From Nitrosomonas sp. (lineage in GTDB: Bacteria; Pseudomonadota; Gammaproteobacteria; Burkholderiales; Nitrosomonadaceae), in NCBI GenBank assembly GCA_016710135.1, contig JADJLM010000002.1, positions 597,157 through 661,156 of the forward strand: a stretch of DNA of 64,000 bases. The letters are read 5' to 3'. This document shows positions 18,577 through 28,071 of this stretch, one piece after another. The position numbers were made by a program, and so were the translations under genes. A model generated the notes under the pieces. That model did not search any database. It saw only the letters and a program-made list of their open reading frames with translations, and was not told the origin of the DNA. Position 1 is the first letter of the stretch. Every line of letters starts with the position of its first letter.

Positions 18577-20095
18577 TCGATCCTGAAATATCCACAAGCA
18601 CTTGATTCTATGCAGCAAAGATCTTTCTTTTGATGAGCATAACGACCAGGAATGTTAAAATAGCATCCTATTTCTGGTCGAAATGGTGATTAAAAATGCT
18701 AAGACATAGCAGTACGATTCATCAACCGAATTTGTTTGGAACAGATTTGCTGATGCAGTTGGATGTCAATGATCCATTGTTGCAGCTTGCAGACGCGATA
18801 CCGTGGCAAGAATTTGACGAAGCATTTTCGATTCACTACACGAAATCGACAGGCGCGCCGAGTAAGCCGATCCGGTTGCTGTTTGGGTTATTGATCTTGA
18901 AGCAGTTAGAGAATTTGAGTGACGAATCAGTAGTATTGCAGTGGAAGCGCAATCCTTACTACCAGGCTTTTGCGGCATGAAAGAGTTCCAGCAGAAATTG
19001 CCGTGTCATAGCACGGAACTGGTGCATTTTCGTAAGCGCCTAGGTGTGCCGGGCATGGAGCGGATTTTTCAGATGAGTGTTGGTTTGCATGGGGAATCGG
19101 CACTGGAAGATGTGGTTCATGTTGACACGACAGTGCAAGAGAAGAACATCACATACCCGACTGACAGCAAACTGGCGATCAAGATTATCAATCGCCTCAA
19201 CAAGATTGCCAAATCCCATGGTATTTCACAGCGGCGCACTTTCATTAAGCAAGTGAAATCACTGCGCTTGGATATTCGGCACTACCGGCATGTGAAGAAA
19301 AGAGCAAAGGCGAAACGCGCGTTGAAGCGACTCAGAACCATTGCAGGTGTTTTGATGCGGGAGCTCAGGAGAAAATTGCCACAATGCTGCCTATTCGAGC
19401 ACTACCAAAAGGATTTTCTACTGTATGAGCGCGTACTGAAACAGAAAATCAAAGACACGCACAAAATCTATTCCCTGCACGAACCGCAAGTGTACTGTAT
19501 CGGCAAGGAAAAGACCACAAACAATATGAATACGGCAGCAAGGCATCGATAGCCAGCACAGCGAAAGGTAACCTGATTGTTGGGGTTGTCAGTCACGAAC
19601 AAAACTTGCATGACAGCCACACATTACCAGAGATATTGCATCATGTTGAGACTTCGCGCGGGAAAGCGGCCAAGCAAGCTGTATGCGACCGTGGCTACCG
19701 TGGCAAACGTGAAGTCAATGGAACGCAAATCGTTCTACCTGGAAGAGCATTAAAACGAGACACACGCTACCAAAGAGACAAGAAGCGGAAACAATGCAGA
19801 AGGCGCGCGGCGATTGAACCCATTATCAGCCACCTGAAATCGGATTATCGAATGGCCAGAAATTACCTGAAAGGCGCCATCGGTGATCACATCAATCTGC
19901 TAATGGCTGCTACCGCCTGGAATCTAAAACAATGGCTATTGGCCATTTTTGGTTTTTCTTCCCGTGGCGAAAACTGCAGGCTTCGCAAATTCTTTGATGG
20001 AAAAAGATCAAATTGCTCGATTTTGTCTTTATTAACACGCCGCTTTTTGAAACTGCTGATCCATAATAACAATTGATGCAGTTTTTCAGGGTCGA
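18577..20095 (+). mobile_element. IS5-family insertion sequence
   Basis: About 1.52 kb. Imperfect terminal inverted repeats: TCGATCCTGAAA from 18577 and, at the right end, the reverse complement TCGACCCTGAAA ending at 20095. CTAG flanks both ends (18573-18576 and 20096-20099), matching the 4-bp CTAG/YTAR target duplication typical of the IS5 subgroup. A further CTAG follows at 20100, so the exact right boundary is ambiguous by four bases. It sits between a secreted-protein gene and ribD. Confidence 0.85.
18696..20076 (+). pseudogene. IS5-family DDE transposase, two frameshifts
   Basis: Three successive frames (18696-18980, 18941-19552, 19606-20076) join into one transposase of about 460 residues. 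Catalytic elements are present: VVHVDTTVQEKNITYPTD (first Asp), VCDRGYRGKR (second Asp), AAIEPIISHLKSDYRM (Glu). Restoring one T at 18968-18971 gives YYQAFCGMKEF, and one G at 19507-19508 gives CIGKGKDHKQYEYGSK. Both breaks are single-base losses in homopolymers, like those in host genes of this window, so the element may be intact in the organism. Confidence 0.85.
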
Positions 20096-20132
20096 CTAGC
20101 TAGATAACCAGCGAAATGAAACATTGAAAAAT

Positions 20133-21236
20133 TTAAATAAGTTTGGCTGTAATCTTGATATCACAACCTACCTTGCCAATCTCTTTTATTTCTAGCAACC
20201 ATTTTTGAGAAAGGGATGCCAATTCAGGCAAATTAAGCATACTTTGTGCACTATTGCCTAATAATATCGGGGCAGCGTAGATAATGATTTCATCAACGAG
20301 CCGACTTTCAACTAATGCACCAGCTAATGTACTTCCTGCTTCTACAAATAATTCGTTTATTTCAAACTCGGCTAGTTTTGTCATGACTTCCACCAGATTC
20401 AGCTTTCCCGTGCTACTGGGTAGGATCACGACGCGAGCACCCTTTTCCGTTAATGCATGAATCTTTTCGCTATCGTGTACCGTGGTAAAAATGGATACGC
20501 CAGGCTTCTGTAAGACCTTTGCATGGGTCGCTATCTCAAGTCGATTATCCAGAATTATCCGCAGAGGTTGACGAGGCGTTTGAACATAGCGGACAGATAG
20601 TTCGGGATCATCTTGGTTCACAGTGTTGATTCCTGTCAGAATCGCACAAGAACGCGCTCTTAATCGATGTACATCGGTTCTAGCTGCTTCTCCTGTTATC
20701 CATTGGCTTTTACCATTTGCTAGTGCTATTTTCCCATCTAAGCTTGATGCGATTTTGACTGTGATCCAGGGACGCTGGCGTGTCATTCGCGAGACAAAGC
20801 CGATATTTAATTGCTTTGCTTGTGCTTCTAACAGGCCGAATTGAACATCGATACCCGCCGCTCTGAGTTGTTGAATTCCTTTTCCAGCGACGCGTGAGTT
20901 GGGGTCTTGCATCGCGATGATCAGCTTGGCGATACCCGCATTGATCAGAGCGTCCGTACAAGGGGGAGTACGGCCGTAGTGACAGCAGGGTTCAAGCGTA
21001 ACATAAACGGTACTACCCTTAGCTTCGCCGGCTGCTTGCGTTAGTGCATTGATTTCAGCATGCGGTTGTCCCGCTTTTTCATGCCATCCCTGGGCAATGA
21101 TCTGATGATTTTTTACGATCACGCAGCCGACACGGGGATTAGGGCTCGTCGTAAATAAGCCTTTCTTGGCAAGCCTTATGGCTTCGGCCATGAAAGCGTA
21201 ATCTGCTGAGGAAAAGATTGATCGTTCGCTGGGCAT
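20133..21236 (-). CDS. ribD: bifunctional riboflavin deaminase/reductase
   Basis: Second and third steps of riboflavin synthesis. The N-terminal deaminase has the zinc ligands HAEINAL and PCCHYGRTPPC; the C-terminal reductase (from about 150) includes WITVKIASSLDGKIAL and the late FVEAGSTLAGALV. About 367 residues from the ATG at 21236; a TTG three codons earlier is less likely. It follows nrdR and glyA on the same strand, the conserved glyA-nrdR-ribD order. Confidence 0.95.
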   Translation of the reverse strand: MPSERSIFSSADYAFMAEAIRLAKKGLFTTSPNPRVGCVIVKNHQIIAQGWHEKAGQPHAEINALTQAAGEAKGSTVYVTLEPCCHYGRTPPCTDALINAGIAKLIIAMQDPNSRVAGKGIQQLRAAGIDVQFGLLEAQAKQLNIGFVSRMTRQRPWITVKIASSLDGKIALANGKSQWITGEAARTDVHRLRARSCAILTGINTVNQDDPELSVRYVQTPRQPLRIILDNRLEIATHAKVLQKPGVSIFTTVHDSEKIHALTEKGARVVILPSSTGKLNLVEVMTKLAEFEINELFVEAGSTLAGALVESRLVDEIIIYAAPILLGNSAQSMLNLPELASLSQKWLLEIKEIGKVGCDIKITAKLI

Positions 21237-21334
21237 TATGCGCAAATGATCGCCACACTTAATCGAATTCCCTCATCGGATTTATTAAAAGGCTTGCGAT
21301 GAGGAATGCAAATAGTCAAGATATTTAAATACGA

Positions 21335-21796
21335 TCAATCTTTGGGAATATCCCGAACTTCTTTAATGACATCCTGGAAATCATCGACATCTTGAAAGCT
21401 CTTGTAAACTGAGGCAAAGCGGATGTAGGCGACTTTATCCATGTTATAAAGCTCCTGCATCACGAGCTCTCCAATGCTACGAGAGGAAACTTCACGTGCG
21501 CCAGAATTTAGTAAATACTGAATAATTCGATCAATGGCCGCATCAACTGCTTCAGTGGGAACGGGCCGTTTATGTAAAGCGCGCATAAAGCCCGTCAGCA
21601 ATTTGTTACGACTAAATTCAGTTCGATTTCCGTTTTGTTTGACGATTTGTGGTAATCGTAGTTCTATTGTTTCATAGGTAGTAAAACGTTTACCACATAC
21701 GATGCATTGGCGTCTACGCCTTACTCGGTCACCTTCTTCGCTGATGCGTGAATTGATGACGCTCGTGTCTTCAGCATTACAGAAGGGACATCGCAT
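21335..21796 (-). CDS. nrdR: transcriptional repressor of ribonucleotide reductase genes
   Basis: 153 residues. A zinc ribbon (MRCPFCNAEDTSV with CIVCGKRF, four cysteines) is followed by an ATP-cone domain (about 45-135) that senses dATP/ATP. NrdR represses nrd operons when dATP is high. Length and motifs are standard. Located 51 bases after glyA and 99 bases before ribD, consistent with one transcript. Confidence 0.97.
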   Translation of the reverse strand: MRCPFCNAEDTSVINSRISEEGDRVRRRRQCIVCGKRFTTYETIELRLPQIVKQNGNRTEFSRNKLLTGFMRALHKRPVPTEAVDAAIDRIIQYLLNSGAREVSSRSIGELVMQELYNMDKVAYIRFASVYKSFQDVDDFQDVIKEVRDIPKD

Positions 21797-21846
21797 TACC
21801 TGACTGAATCAGAAATCGAACTGATCGTTACCCAAAATATAGTATT

Positions 21847-23097
21847 TTATCTTTCATACACTGGAAACTTTGCACATAAATCCTGAGTTTCTTTTGCGAC
21901 ACGATTCAATACAACTGTGTCGGTAGGTGCTTCTAATACATCTGCAACGAGATTGGCTAATTTCTCAGTTTCAATTTCCTTAAAGCCGCGAGTGGTGATT
22001 GCAGGTGTACCAATTCGTACTCCGCTTGTTACGAAAGGCTTCTGAGGATCATTCGGGATCGCATTTTTATTGACGGTGATATGGGCAGCTTCTAATGCTG
22101 CTTCCGCATCCTTCCCGGTTAAATTCTTGGTACGCAAATCGACCAGAAACATATGGCATTCGGTACGGCCTGAAACAATCCGTAAACCACGATTCTGCAA
22201 TGTTTTTGCCATCACGCAGGCATTTTCTAACACTTGTTTCTGATAATCTTTGAAAGCTTGGCTTGCGGCCTCCTTGAATGCAACTGCCTTAGCAGCAATG
22301 ACATGCATCAAAGGGCCTCCTTGAGTTTGTGGAAACACGGCTGAATTGAGTGCTTTCTCGAATTCTGGTTTGGCTATAATAACGCCACCTCTTGGGCCTC
22401 GAAGCGTTTTATGCGTTGTGCTCGTTACAAAATCAGCAATACCCACTGGATTAGGGTAAAACCCAGCAGCAATAAGTCCGGCGTAATGCGCCATGTCTAC
22501 AAAAAGGTATGCACCAACCTCGTCAGCTATTCGACGGAATTGTTTCCAATCGATTACTCGAGCATAAGATGAGGCACCCGCAACAATCATGCGAGGACGA
22601 TGCTCCTTGGCCAATTGTTCTACTTGTTTGTAATCGATTTCTTCGGTATTGGGGTCTAGGCCATAGGTAACTGAATTGAAGATTTTTCCACTCATATTGA
22701 CTGATGCACCATGAGTTAAGTGGCCGCCGTGAGCAAGCGACATTCCCAGTAAGGTATCTCCGGGTTTAAGGGCGGAAAGATAAACTGCCGCATTAGCTTG
22801 CGAACCAGAATGAGGCTGCACGTTAACATATTCTGCATTGAACAGCGTTTTCAAGCGATCGATGGCGAGTTGCTCAACGATATCAACATGTTTACATCCC
22901 CCATAATAGCGTTTGCCTGGGTAGCCTTCAGCGTATTTGTTGGTCAATACTGTGCCTTGTGCCTCAAGAACCGCCGGGCTTGCATAATTCTCTGAAGCAA
23001 TCAATTCAATATGATCTTCTTGTCGTTGCATTTCGCCTTTTATGGCTTGCCATAGATCAGGATCAATTTGCGCTATTGTATTGTGTTTAGAAAACAT
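21847..23097 (-). CDS. glyA: serine hydroxymethyltransferase
   Basis: 416-residue PLP enzyme converting serine and tetrahydrofolate to glycine and methylene-THF. The PLP lysine lies in VTSTTHKTLRGPRGG; YPGKRYYGG and VQPHSGSQANAAVY are intact. Normal length. First gene of the glyA-nrdR-ribD run. The 279 bases before it, shared with the divergent dehydrogenase gene, show no riboswitch that I can recognise. Confidence 0.97.
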   Translation of the reverse strand: MFSKHNTIAQIDPDLWQAIKGEMQRQEDHIELIASENYASPAVLEAQGTVLTNKYAEGYPGKRYYGGCKHVDIVEQLAIDRLKTLFNAEYVNVQPHSGSQANAAVYLSALKPGDTLLGMSLAHGGHLTHGASVNMSGKIFNSVTYGLDPNTEEIDYKQVEQLAKEHRPRMIVAGASSYARVIDWKQFRRIADEVGAYLFVDMAHYAGLIAAGFYPNPVGIADFVTSTTHKTLRGPRGGVIIAKPEFEKALNSAVFPQTQGGPLMHVIAAKAVAFKEAASQAFKDYQKQVLENACVMAKTLQNRGLRIVSGRTECHMFLVDLRTKNLTGKDAEAALEAAHITVNKNAIPNDPQKPFVTSGVRIGTPAITTRGFKEIETEKLANLVADVLEAPTDTVVLNRVAKETQDLCAKFPVYER

Positions 23098-23376
23098 GAC
23101 CGTATCTTCTCTTTATGAAATTTATCAAAACAGGTAGCTTTCCATTCTACCACCTTGACCTGGGTTGTGTAGGGACTTAACGCATGAGCTACAATGCAAT
23201 GCCCTAATTAATGCAATATTTTATAGTCAACTCAGAGGTTCGCAGATTCATGAATGATAAGATGTGATGTGTTGTAAAAGTTTAACCGCACTATTTATGT
23301 TAATCCATTATCGCGATAGGATTAGTTAAGTCGATTGGCAGTACTGCTGGATGAAGAAAGTGGGAAAGGAGATATT

Positions 23377-24342
23377 ATGCGTGCCGTGTTCTTAGATTTT
23401 GGGTCTGTCACCCGCGGTGATCTCGATTGTACAAAGCTTGAAAATGCGATTCCTTCATGGGAATATTACGATGAAACAGACCCCCAGCAAACCCAGGTGC
23501 GTATTAAAGAAGCGCAAGTGGTCGTTAGCAGTAAAACATTACTTGATCGGACCATCATAGACTCAGCCAAATACCTGAAATTGATTTGTATCGCAGCAAC
23601 TGGCTATAACAATGTCCATCTTACCGCTGCAACCAAGCGCAATATCGGCGTTTGCAATGTAAGGAACTATGCAACCGATTCAGTTACCCAGCATGTAGCG
23701 ATGTTTATGCTTAACCTAACACGCCGTTTCGTTGAATATCAACACTATATCAAGCATGACAGATGGCAGGCTTGTGCCCATTTTTGCTCTTTAGATTATG
23801 GGATAGAAGATTTATCTGGGAAGATTCTTGGAATAATTGGATATGGTGAATTAGGTAGGGCGGTAGGGAGAATGGGACAAACATTCGGTATGCAATTACG
23901 GATCGCTGAACATAAAGGGACGTCTCCTCGTCCTGGGAGGATCACTTTTGAGGAAGTGCTTGAAGAATCAGATTTTATTAGCTTGCATTGCCCTTTGACT
24001 GAACAAACACATCATATGATTACTCGTACCGAACTTGCATTGATGAAATCAACTGCTTATCTCATTAATACCGCACGTGGTAAATTGATCAATGAAGCTG
24101 ATCTATTCGAAAGCTTGAGTTCCGGACGCATCGCCGGGGCGGCGCTCGATGTTCTTTCTGAGGAACCGCCTACTAAAGGTAACTTACTCCTAACTTATCC
24201 TCACCCTAATTTAATTATTACGCCACACATTGCCTGGACCAGCAAAACCGCAAGGCAATGTTTGCTTGATAAGATTGCCGATAACATCACTAATTTCTTT
24301 CAAGGAAAGCCCTATAATCAGGTATTTGAACAATCAGAATAA
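23377..24342 (+). CDS. D-2-hydroxyacid dehydrogenase (hydroxypyruvate/glycerate type)
   Basis: 321 residues from ATG 23377, chosen because AAAGGAG sits six bases upstream; the open frame extends further back without a ribosome-binding site. Rossmann motif GIIGYGELGRAVG, the substrate/NAD arginine region in LINTARGKLINE, and the catalytic histidine in TPHIAW are visible. CIAATGYNNVHLTAATKRNI is typical of the glycerate dehydrogenase (HprA) branch. Likely reduces hydroxypyruvate or oxidises D-glycerate, relevant to glycolate/serine metabolism near glyA. Confidence 0.88.
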   Translation: MRAVFLDFGSVTRGDLDCTKLENAIPSWEYYDETDPQQTQVRIKEAQVVVSSKTLLDRTIIDSAKYLKLICIAATGYNNVHLTAATKRNIGVCNVRNYATDSVTQHVAMFMLNLTRRFVEYQHYIKHDRWQACAHFCSLDYGIEDLSGKILGIIGYGELGRAVGRMGQTFGMQLRIAEHKGTSPRPGRITFEEVLEESDFISLHCPLTEQTHHMITRTELALMKSTAYLINTARGKLINEADLFESLSSGRIAGAALDVLSEEPPTKGNLLLTYPHPNLIITPHIAWTSKTARQCLLDKIADNITNFFQGKPYNQVFEQSE

Positions 24343-24423
24343 TCTGGAAATGCCCTTTTCGTTATTTTCTAATTTATTTTTTTTTGATAGACTCTACGCT
24401 ATTGATGCCCAATAACTTATAAC

Positions 24424-24918
24424 ATGTCAATCAAATATATTTCCGTTCTGATTGTCTTTTGTTGCTTCGTGGTTGGCTGTGGTACAGTTAGTCAGAGAGA
24501 ACAAGGTCTGAAGCAGTCTCGAATACCTAATTCAAGCTTTCAAACTGATTCGCATGGCGTAAAAGGGAAGCTATATGCAAAATATAGGCAATGGGAAGGC
24601 GTTCCTTATCAATGGGGCGGATTAAGTCGGAGTGGGATTGATTGTTCAGGGTTTGTGCATATTATATACAAGCGAGAATTAGGCAAAATTCTTCCTCGAA
24701 CGACTGAACTTCAGGCGAGGGTAGGTCGGCATGTAGATATCAATTCATTGAAAGCCGGTGACTTGGTTTTTTTTAGAATAGGGAATAACGCGCGACATGT
24801 AGGAATTTACCTCGAGAATCGGAGATTCATGCATGCCTCCCGAAGTCGAGGTGTTACCATTTCAAAGCTAGATCATCGTTATTGGAAATCCCGCTATTGG
24901 AAATCGATTAGAGTTTAG
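24424..24918 (+). CDS. NlpC/P60 cell-wall hydrolase lipoprotein
   Basis: 164 residues. A signal peptide ends in the lipobox VVGC with lipidated C19. The NlpC/P60 domain follows: catalytic Cys in IDCSGF (C74), His in ARHVGIY (H125) and a third polar residue near MHASR (H137). Such enzymes cleave peptidoglycan stem peptides (gamma-D-Glu-diaminopimelate). Size and layout match Spr/NlpC-type lipoproteins. A duplicated YWKSRYWKS ends the protein. Confidence 0.9.
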   Translation: MSIKYISVLIVFCCFVVGCGTVSQREQGLKQSRIPNSSFQTDSHGVKGKLYAKYRQWEGVPYQWGGLSRSGIDCSGFVHIIYKRELGKILPRTTELQARVGRHVDINSLKAGDLVFFRIGNNARHVGIYLENRRFMHASRSRGVTISKLDHRYWKSRYWKSIRV

Positions 24919-24974
24919 CCACAGGTAAAAAGCGATGTTGAATATTCCTCCACAAATCTATCTGTGGCTGCACA

Positions 24975-25625
24975 CTAGTTTATTTTGAAGTTTTCTGACT
25001 TTCTAACATAGAAATAGATTAGACCACTCGCCATTGCTGCAAAAAAACACCAAACTGAGGCAAAGGTTTGCTGGTAGAAAAAGAATGCCGCAAAAAAACC
25101 AAGCGTGATAATCATTCCTGTTAGATTCAATAATTTCTTGCTTGATAAAATAAAGGGAGCGCATGTAGCAAATAAATACATTCCGAGCACGATTTCTTGA
25201 CCTTCCACTTTGTGAGCATAATGAATGCTATGGTTGATAATACTCGCAACGATTGGCTCATGAATCATTCCAATGATCGTATAAGCGGCAAGCCCCACAC
25301 CTGCTAATAGCATCGAAGCTACGACCCGCTTGGTTTGACTATCCGTTTCTTCTCGAAAAATTGCAAATGGTGCATAAACTGGCCAAATGACTCCAATAAA
25401 AACCCCGTATAAACCAGCTAACCAATCAGAAGTTTGTATATGGGTAATGTCTGGGTTTTGTAGCGTAATCCATAGTAACCCTTCAGTGAATTGCTGCAAT
25501 GCAAAAATGAGTGGAATGCTTGCAACAAAAATATCTTTTCTGGTTTTAACTTGCCTAATTGCACTGATACCAATGATAGAGAGTGCCCCACTTACAATGA
25601 AACTTGCTTCAGCTGAAAAGCACAT
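24975..25625 (-). CDS. polytopic membrane protein (DUF6629-like)
   Basis: 216 residues with about seven hydrophobic segments. The opening MCFSAEASFIVSGALS is characteristic of a small family of uncharacterised multi-pass proteins (DUF6629-like); W52 and the QQFTEG segment are probably conserved. No transporter or enzyme motif is visible. Convergent with the NlpC gene; an 8-bp inverted repeat (AGCCACAG 24917, CTGTGGCT 24962) between them could form a weak terminator. Confidence 0.6.
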   Translation of the reverse strand: MCFSAEASFIVSGALSIIGISAIRQVKTRKDIFVASIPLIFALQQFTEGLLWITLQNPDITHIQTSDWLAGLYGVFIGVIWPVYAPFAIFREETDSQTKRVVASMLLAGVGLAAYTIIGMIHEPIVASIINHSIHYAHKVEGQEIVLGMYLFATCAPFILSSKKLLNLTGMIITLGFFAAFFFYQQTFASVWCFFAAMASGLIYFYVRKSENFKIN

Positions 25626-25784
25626 AATGAAAATTATTGGGTTCTAGACTAACAAATTGTATCTGCTAGTCTAGCGCCTTGATATTTATATCGTAAAAAG
25701 ATAATCGCTGAAGTAATACCCTTTCTCGATAATTTTCTTAACTATTTATGGTTTAGCTTAAATTTACTCGCTGCGTATTATTGC

Positions 25785-27224
25785 CTATACCGTCGATTTA
25801 GTCATACCATTCGAATAAATATCTTCCGCTATGGCTAATCCAAGATCAACGCCTCCTGTCTTTTGATCAAAAATGGGACTGTTGCCATTATCAACTTTGA
25901 ATGCATCAAATGCCCAATGTACCCCCAAGTAAACTCGACTACGACCATTTTCCTCGATCATTTGCCACAGCCCGCCAGGGAAGTTACGCACATGACGGGG
26001 TCTCATCGTTCCTTTGTTGTCTTTATTGACCCCGTTCATTTCATCTGACACAAAAGTCAAACTCTGGAATAAATTATCAGGATTACGGTCACCAGAAGGA
26101 ACGCCGTAAAATAGCCTTGTTATATGAAATGCGGCCGCTCCAAAGGTTGCATGGCCAGAAGGATAAGCAGGGAATGGGGGGGTAAAGTTCTTTTTGGATG
26201 AATTGGTACTAGGCGCACCTAATGGTAGCCAAAGACTATGGCAATCATTATCAATATTATTGCTACCGACACCCGATGGTCCCATTGATGGATCATGTTC
26301 ACGGATACCTAAAACAGGTCGCCAGAAATTGTGAATATATTTTTGTTCCCACGCTAGAATGCCTGCATCTGCCATGGCAACATTTACCATAGCAAATAAA
26401 CGAGCGTTTTCAAGGGGCGTATTTAAAGCACCCGTGTTGGGATTGAGTTTATTTAATGCAATCTCGCGGATGATTTGATTATAAAGTCGTGGTGGGGTTC
26501 CCAGGCCGGAAGCGCCATCATACCCCCAATAAATACCGATTACTGTTTGATCAATGGTACGGCGTGTGATGGGAGGGACACTGAGTGTTATAGCAGGTAC
26601 GGTTGCCATTAATTCAGGTGCAATGCCTTTACTGCGAGCTTCGCGGAGTGCACTTGTGTAGTCAGCGTCACCAGGTTGTGGCGGTGGATTAAGGCTATGC
26701 CTTGCTGATACTGAGAAACACTTTGATCCGGCACCATAGTAAGGTGCGTGATAGCCTTGATTATTGTTATCTGGATCAGGTCTGTGTTTACCTCGCGATA
26801 TCGAAGGTACATAACCACCTGCTTTGGCATCAGGATCACTTTTACGATCATCTAATATTGCGAGTGCGGCCGACCTGCCATAATCAAAACCTTCATTAAG
26901 GCCTGGGTCTAGAAGGTTTGCTGCTGATAAGCGAGTATCAAAGAGGTCTTGCTGACTTGGAAAGAGACTTAATAAGGTTGTATAGGCCGCACCTGCTACC
27001 GCAGCATCCGCGGAGGCCAAAGGGCTCGGGACTGGAAGTCCTGTTAAATAATGGGAAAAACTTGGGTTATTCGCGATTCCAGCTAAGGCATCATACATAG
27101 CTAAATGAACAATAGCTAATGCTCTCGAGCTAAGCGTTGGGCCTGTTTGTTCATCCTTACTATTTGTGTGACTTATTCGATTTGCTTCTAATGAGACGTT
27201 GTTCCAATAAAGAATTGCATCCAT
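25785..27224 (-). CDS. vanadium-dependent haloperoxidase family protein (PAP2 fold)
   Basis: About 479 residues from the ATG at 27224 (GGAG nine bases upstream; a GTG 20 codons earlier has no such site). The phosphatase/haloperoxidase triad is visible: NFWRPV, AYPSGHATFG and GRSRVYLGVHWAFDAF. Helical N-terminal half as in bacterial vanadium haloperoxidases. Could oxidise halides with peroxide or act as a phosphatase; the two activities share these residues. I see no signal peptide, so location is unsure. Monocistronic. Confidence 0.82.
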   Translation of the reverse strand: MDAILYWNNVSLEANRISHTNSKDEQTGPTLSSRALAIVHLAMYDALAGIANNPSFSHYLTGLPVPSPLASADAAVAGAAYTTLLSLFPSQQDLFDTRLSAANLLDPGLNEGFDYGRSAALAILDDRKSDPDAKAGGYVPSISRGKHRPDPDNNNQGYHAPYYGAGSKCFSVSARHSLNPPPQPGDADYTSALREARSKGIAPELMATVPAITLSVPPITRRTIDQTVIGIYWGYDGASGLGTPPRLYNQIIREIALNKLNPNTGALNTPLENARLFAMVNVAMADAGILAWEQKYIHNFWRPVLGIREHDPSMGPSGVGSNNIDNDCHSLWLPLGAPSTNSSKKNFTPPFPAYPSGHATFGAAAFHITRLFYGVPSGDRNPDNLFQSLTFVSDEMNGVNKDNKGTMRPRHVRNFPGGLWQMIEENGRSRVYLGVHWAFDAFKVDNGNSPIFDQKTGGVDLGLAIAEDIYSNGMTKSTV

Positions 27225-27393
27225 TTTATTTCTCCAATAGTGAGATAGTGATAAGTCTAAGTCTTTGAAATTGAAATCAACCACCCCCGATGAGCTTATG
27301 AAAAGCCAGGGATAGCGCTCATGGTAGGAGGATTACTATGGGATTAATGTGCTTTTACACACAATGACTTAAGGTTGGATCTAAAGAAGCTGA

Positions 27394-28071
27394 TTAAGCG
27401 GTCCGGATCAGACCATCTTCGAGTTCGAGAATTCGATCTGCCACATCTAAAATTCGGTAATCGTGCGTAACTAGCAGTATCGTGGTCCGTGATTCTTTGG
27501 CTAGCTTTTTAAGAATGCTGACTGCTTCATAGCCATTTTGTTTATCAAGTGATGCAGTTGGTTCATCGGCTAATACAATCTTAGGTTGTCCTACTAGCGC
27601 ACGTGCAATCGAAACTCGCTGTCTTTGTCCGCCTGAAAGTTGGTCAGGTTTGTAATGAATTTTGTCACCAAGACCAACCGCGGTCAGCATGGCGGTAGCT
27701 CGCTCTTGCCTTTGCTGTTCAGAAAGTTGGCTATTCATTTCCAATGTCATGCTAACATTTTGTAACGCAGTTAATGATTTAAGTAGATTATGCTGCTGAA
27801 AAATAAAGCCAATTTGTTGTCGAACTTTAACTCTGGCTTGTTCGCTACTCCGGATAAATTGTTGCCCGAGTACCACTACGCTTCCAGTGTAGGCTTGCCT
27901 AAGCCCACCAATAACCGACAAGAAAGTGGTTTTTCCTGAGCCAGAAGGGCCAGTGATTAAAACAATTTCGCCTTGTTGGATTGAGATTGTTATTCCCTTT
28001 AATACAGGCTGTACCAAAGCACCGCTTCCAAAACTAAAGTTTAAATTCTGAACATCGATGATGGGTTGCAT
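27394..28071 (-). CDS. devA: ABC transporter ATPase, DevA type
   Basis: 225 residues. Walker A GPSGSGKTTF, Q-loop FIFQQHNLL, signature LSGGQRQRVS, Walker B IVLADEPTAS and the switch histidine in LLVTHDYR are complete. It directly abuts the permease gene, and with the upstream fusion protein forms a DevBCA/MacB-like exporter. In cyanobacteria DevBCA exports glycolipids through TolC; the substrate here is unknown. The symbol is by similarity of the set. Confidence 0.88.
   Translation of the reverse strand: MQPIIDVQNLNFSFGSGALVQPVLKGITISIQQGEIVLITGPSGSGKTTFLSVIGGLRQAYTGSVVVLGQQFIRSSEQARVKVRQQIGFIFQQHNLLKSLTALQNVSMTLEMNSQLSEQQRQERATAMLTAVGLGDKIHYKPDQLSGGQRQRVSIARALVGQPKIVLADEPTASLDKQNGYEAVSILKKLAKESRTTILLVTHDYRILDVADRILELEDGLIRTA

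Noticed and set aside
23098..23376. Possible glycine riboswitch upstream of glyA
   Set aside because: I could not find the paired glycine aptamer core on either strand; nothing beyond A+T-rich promoter-like sequence is visible.
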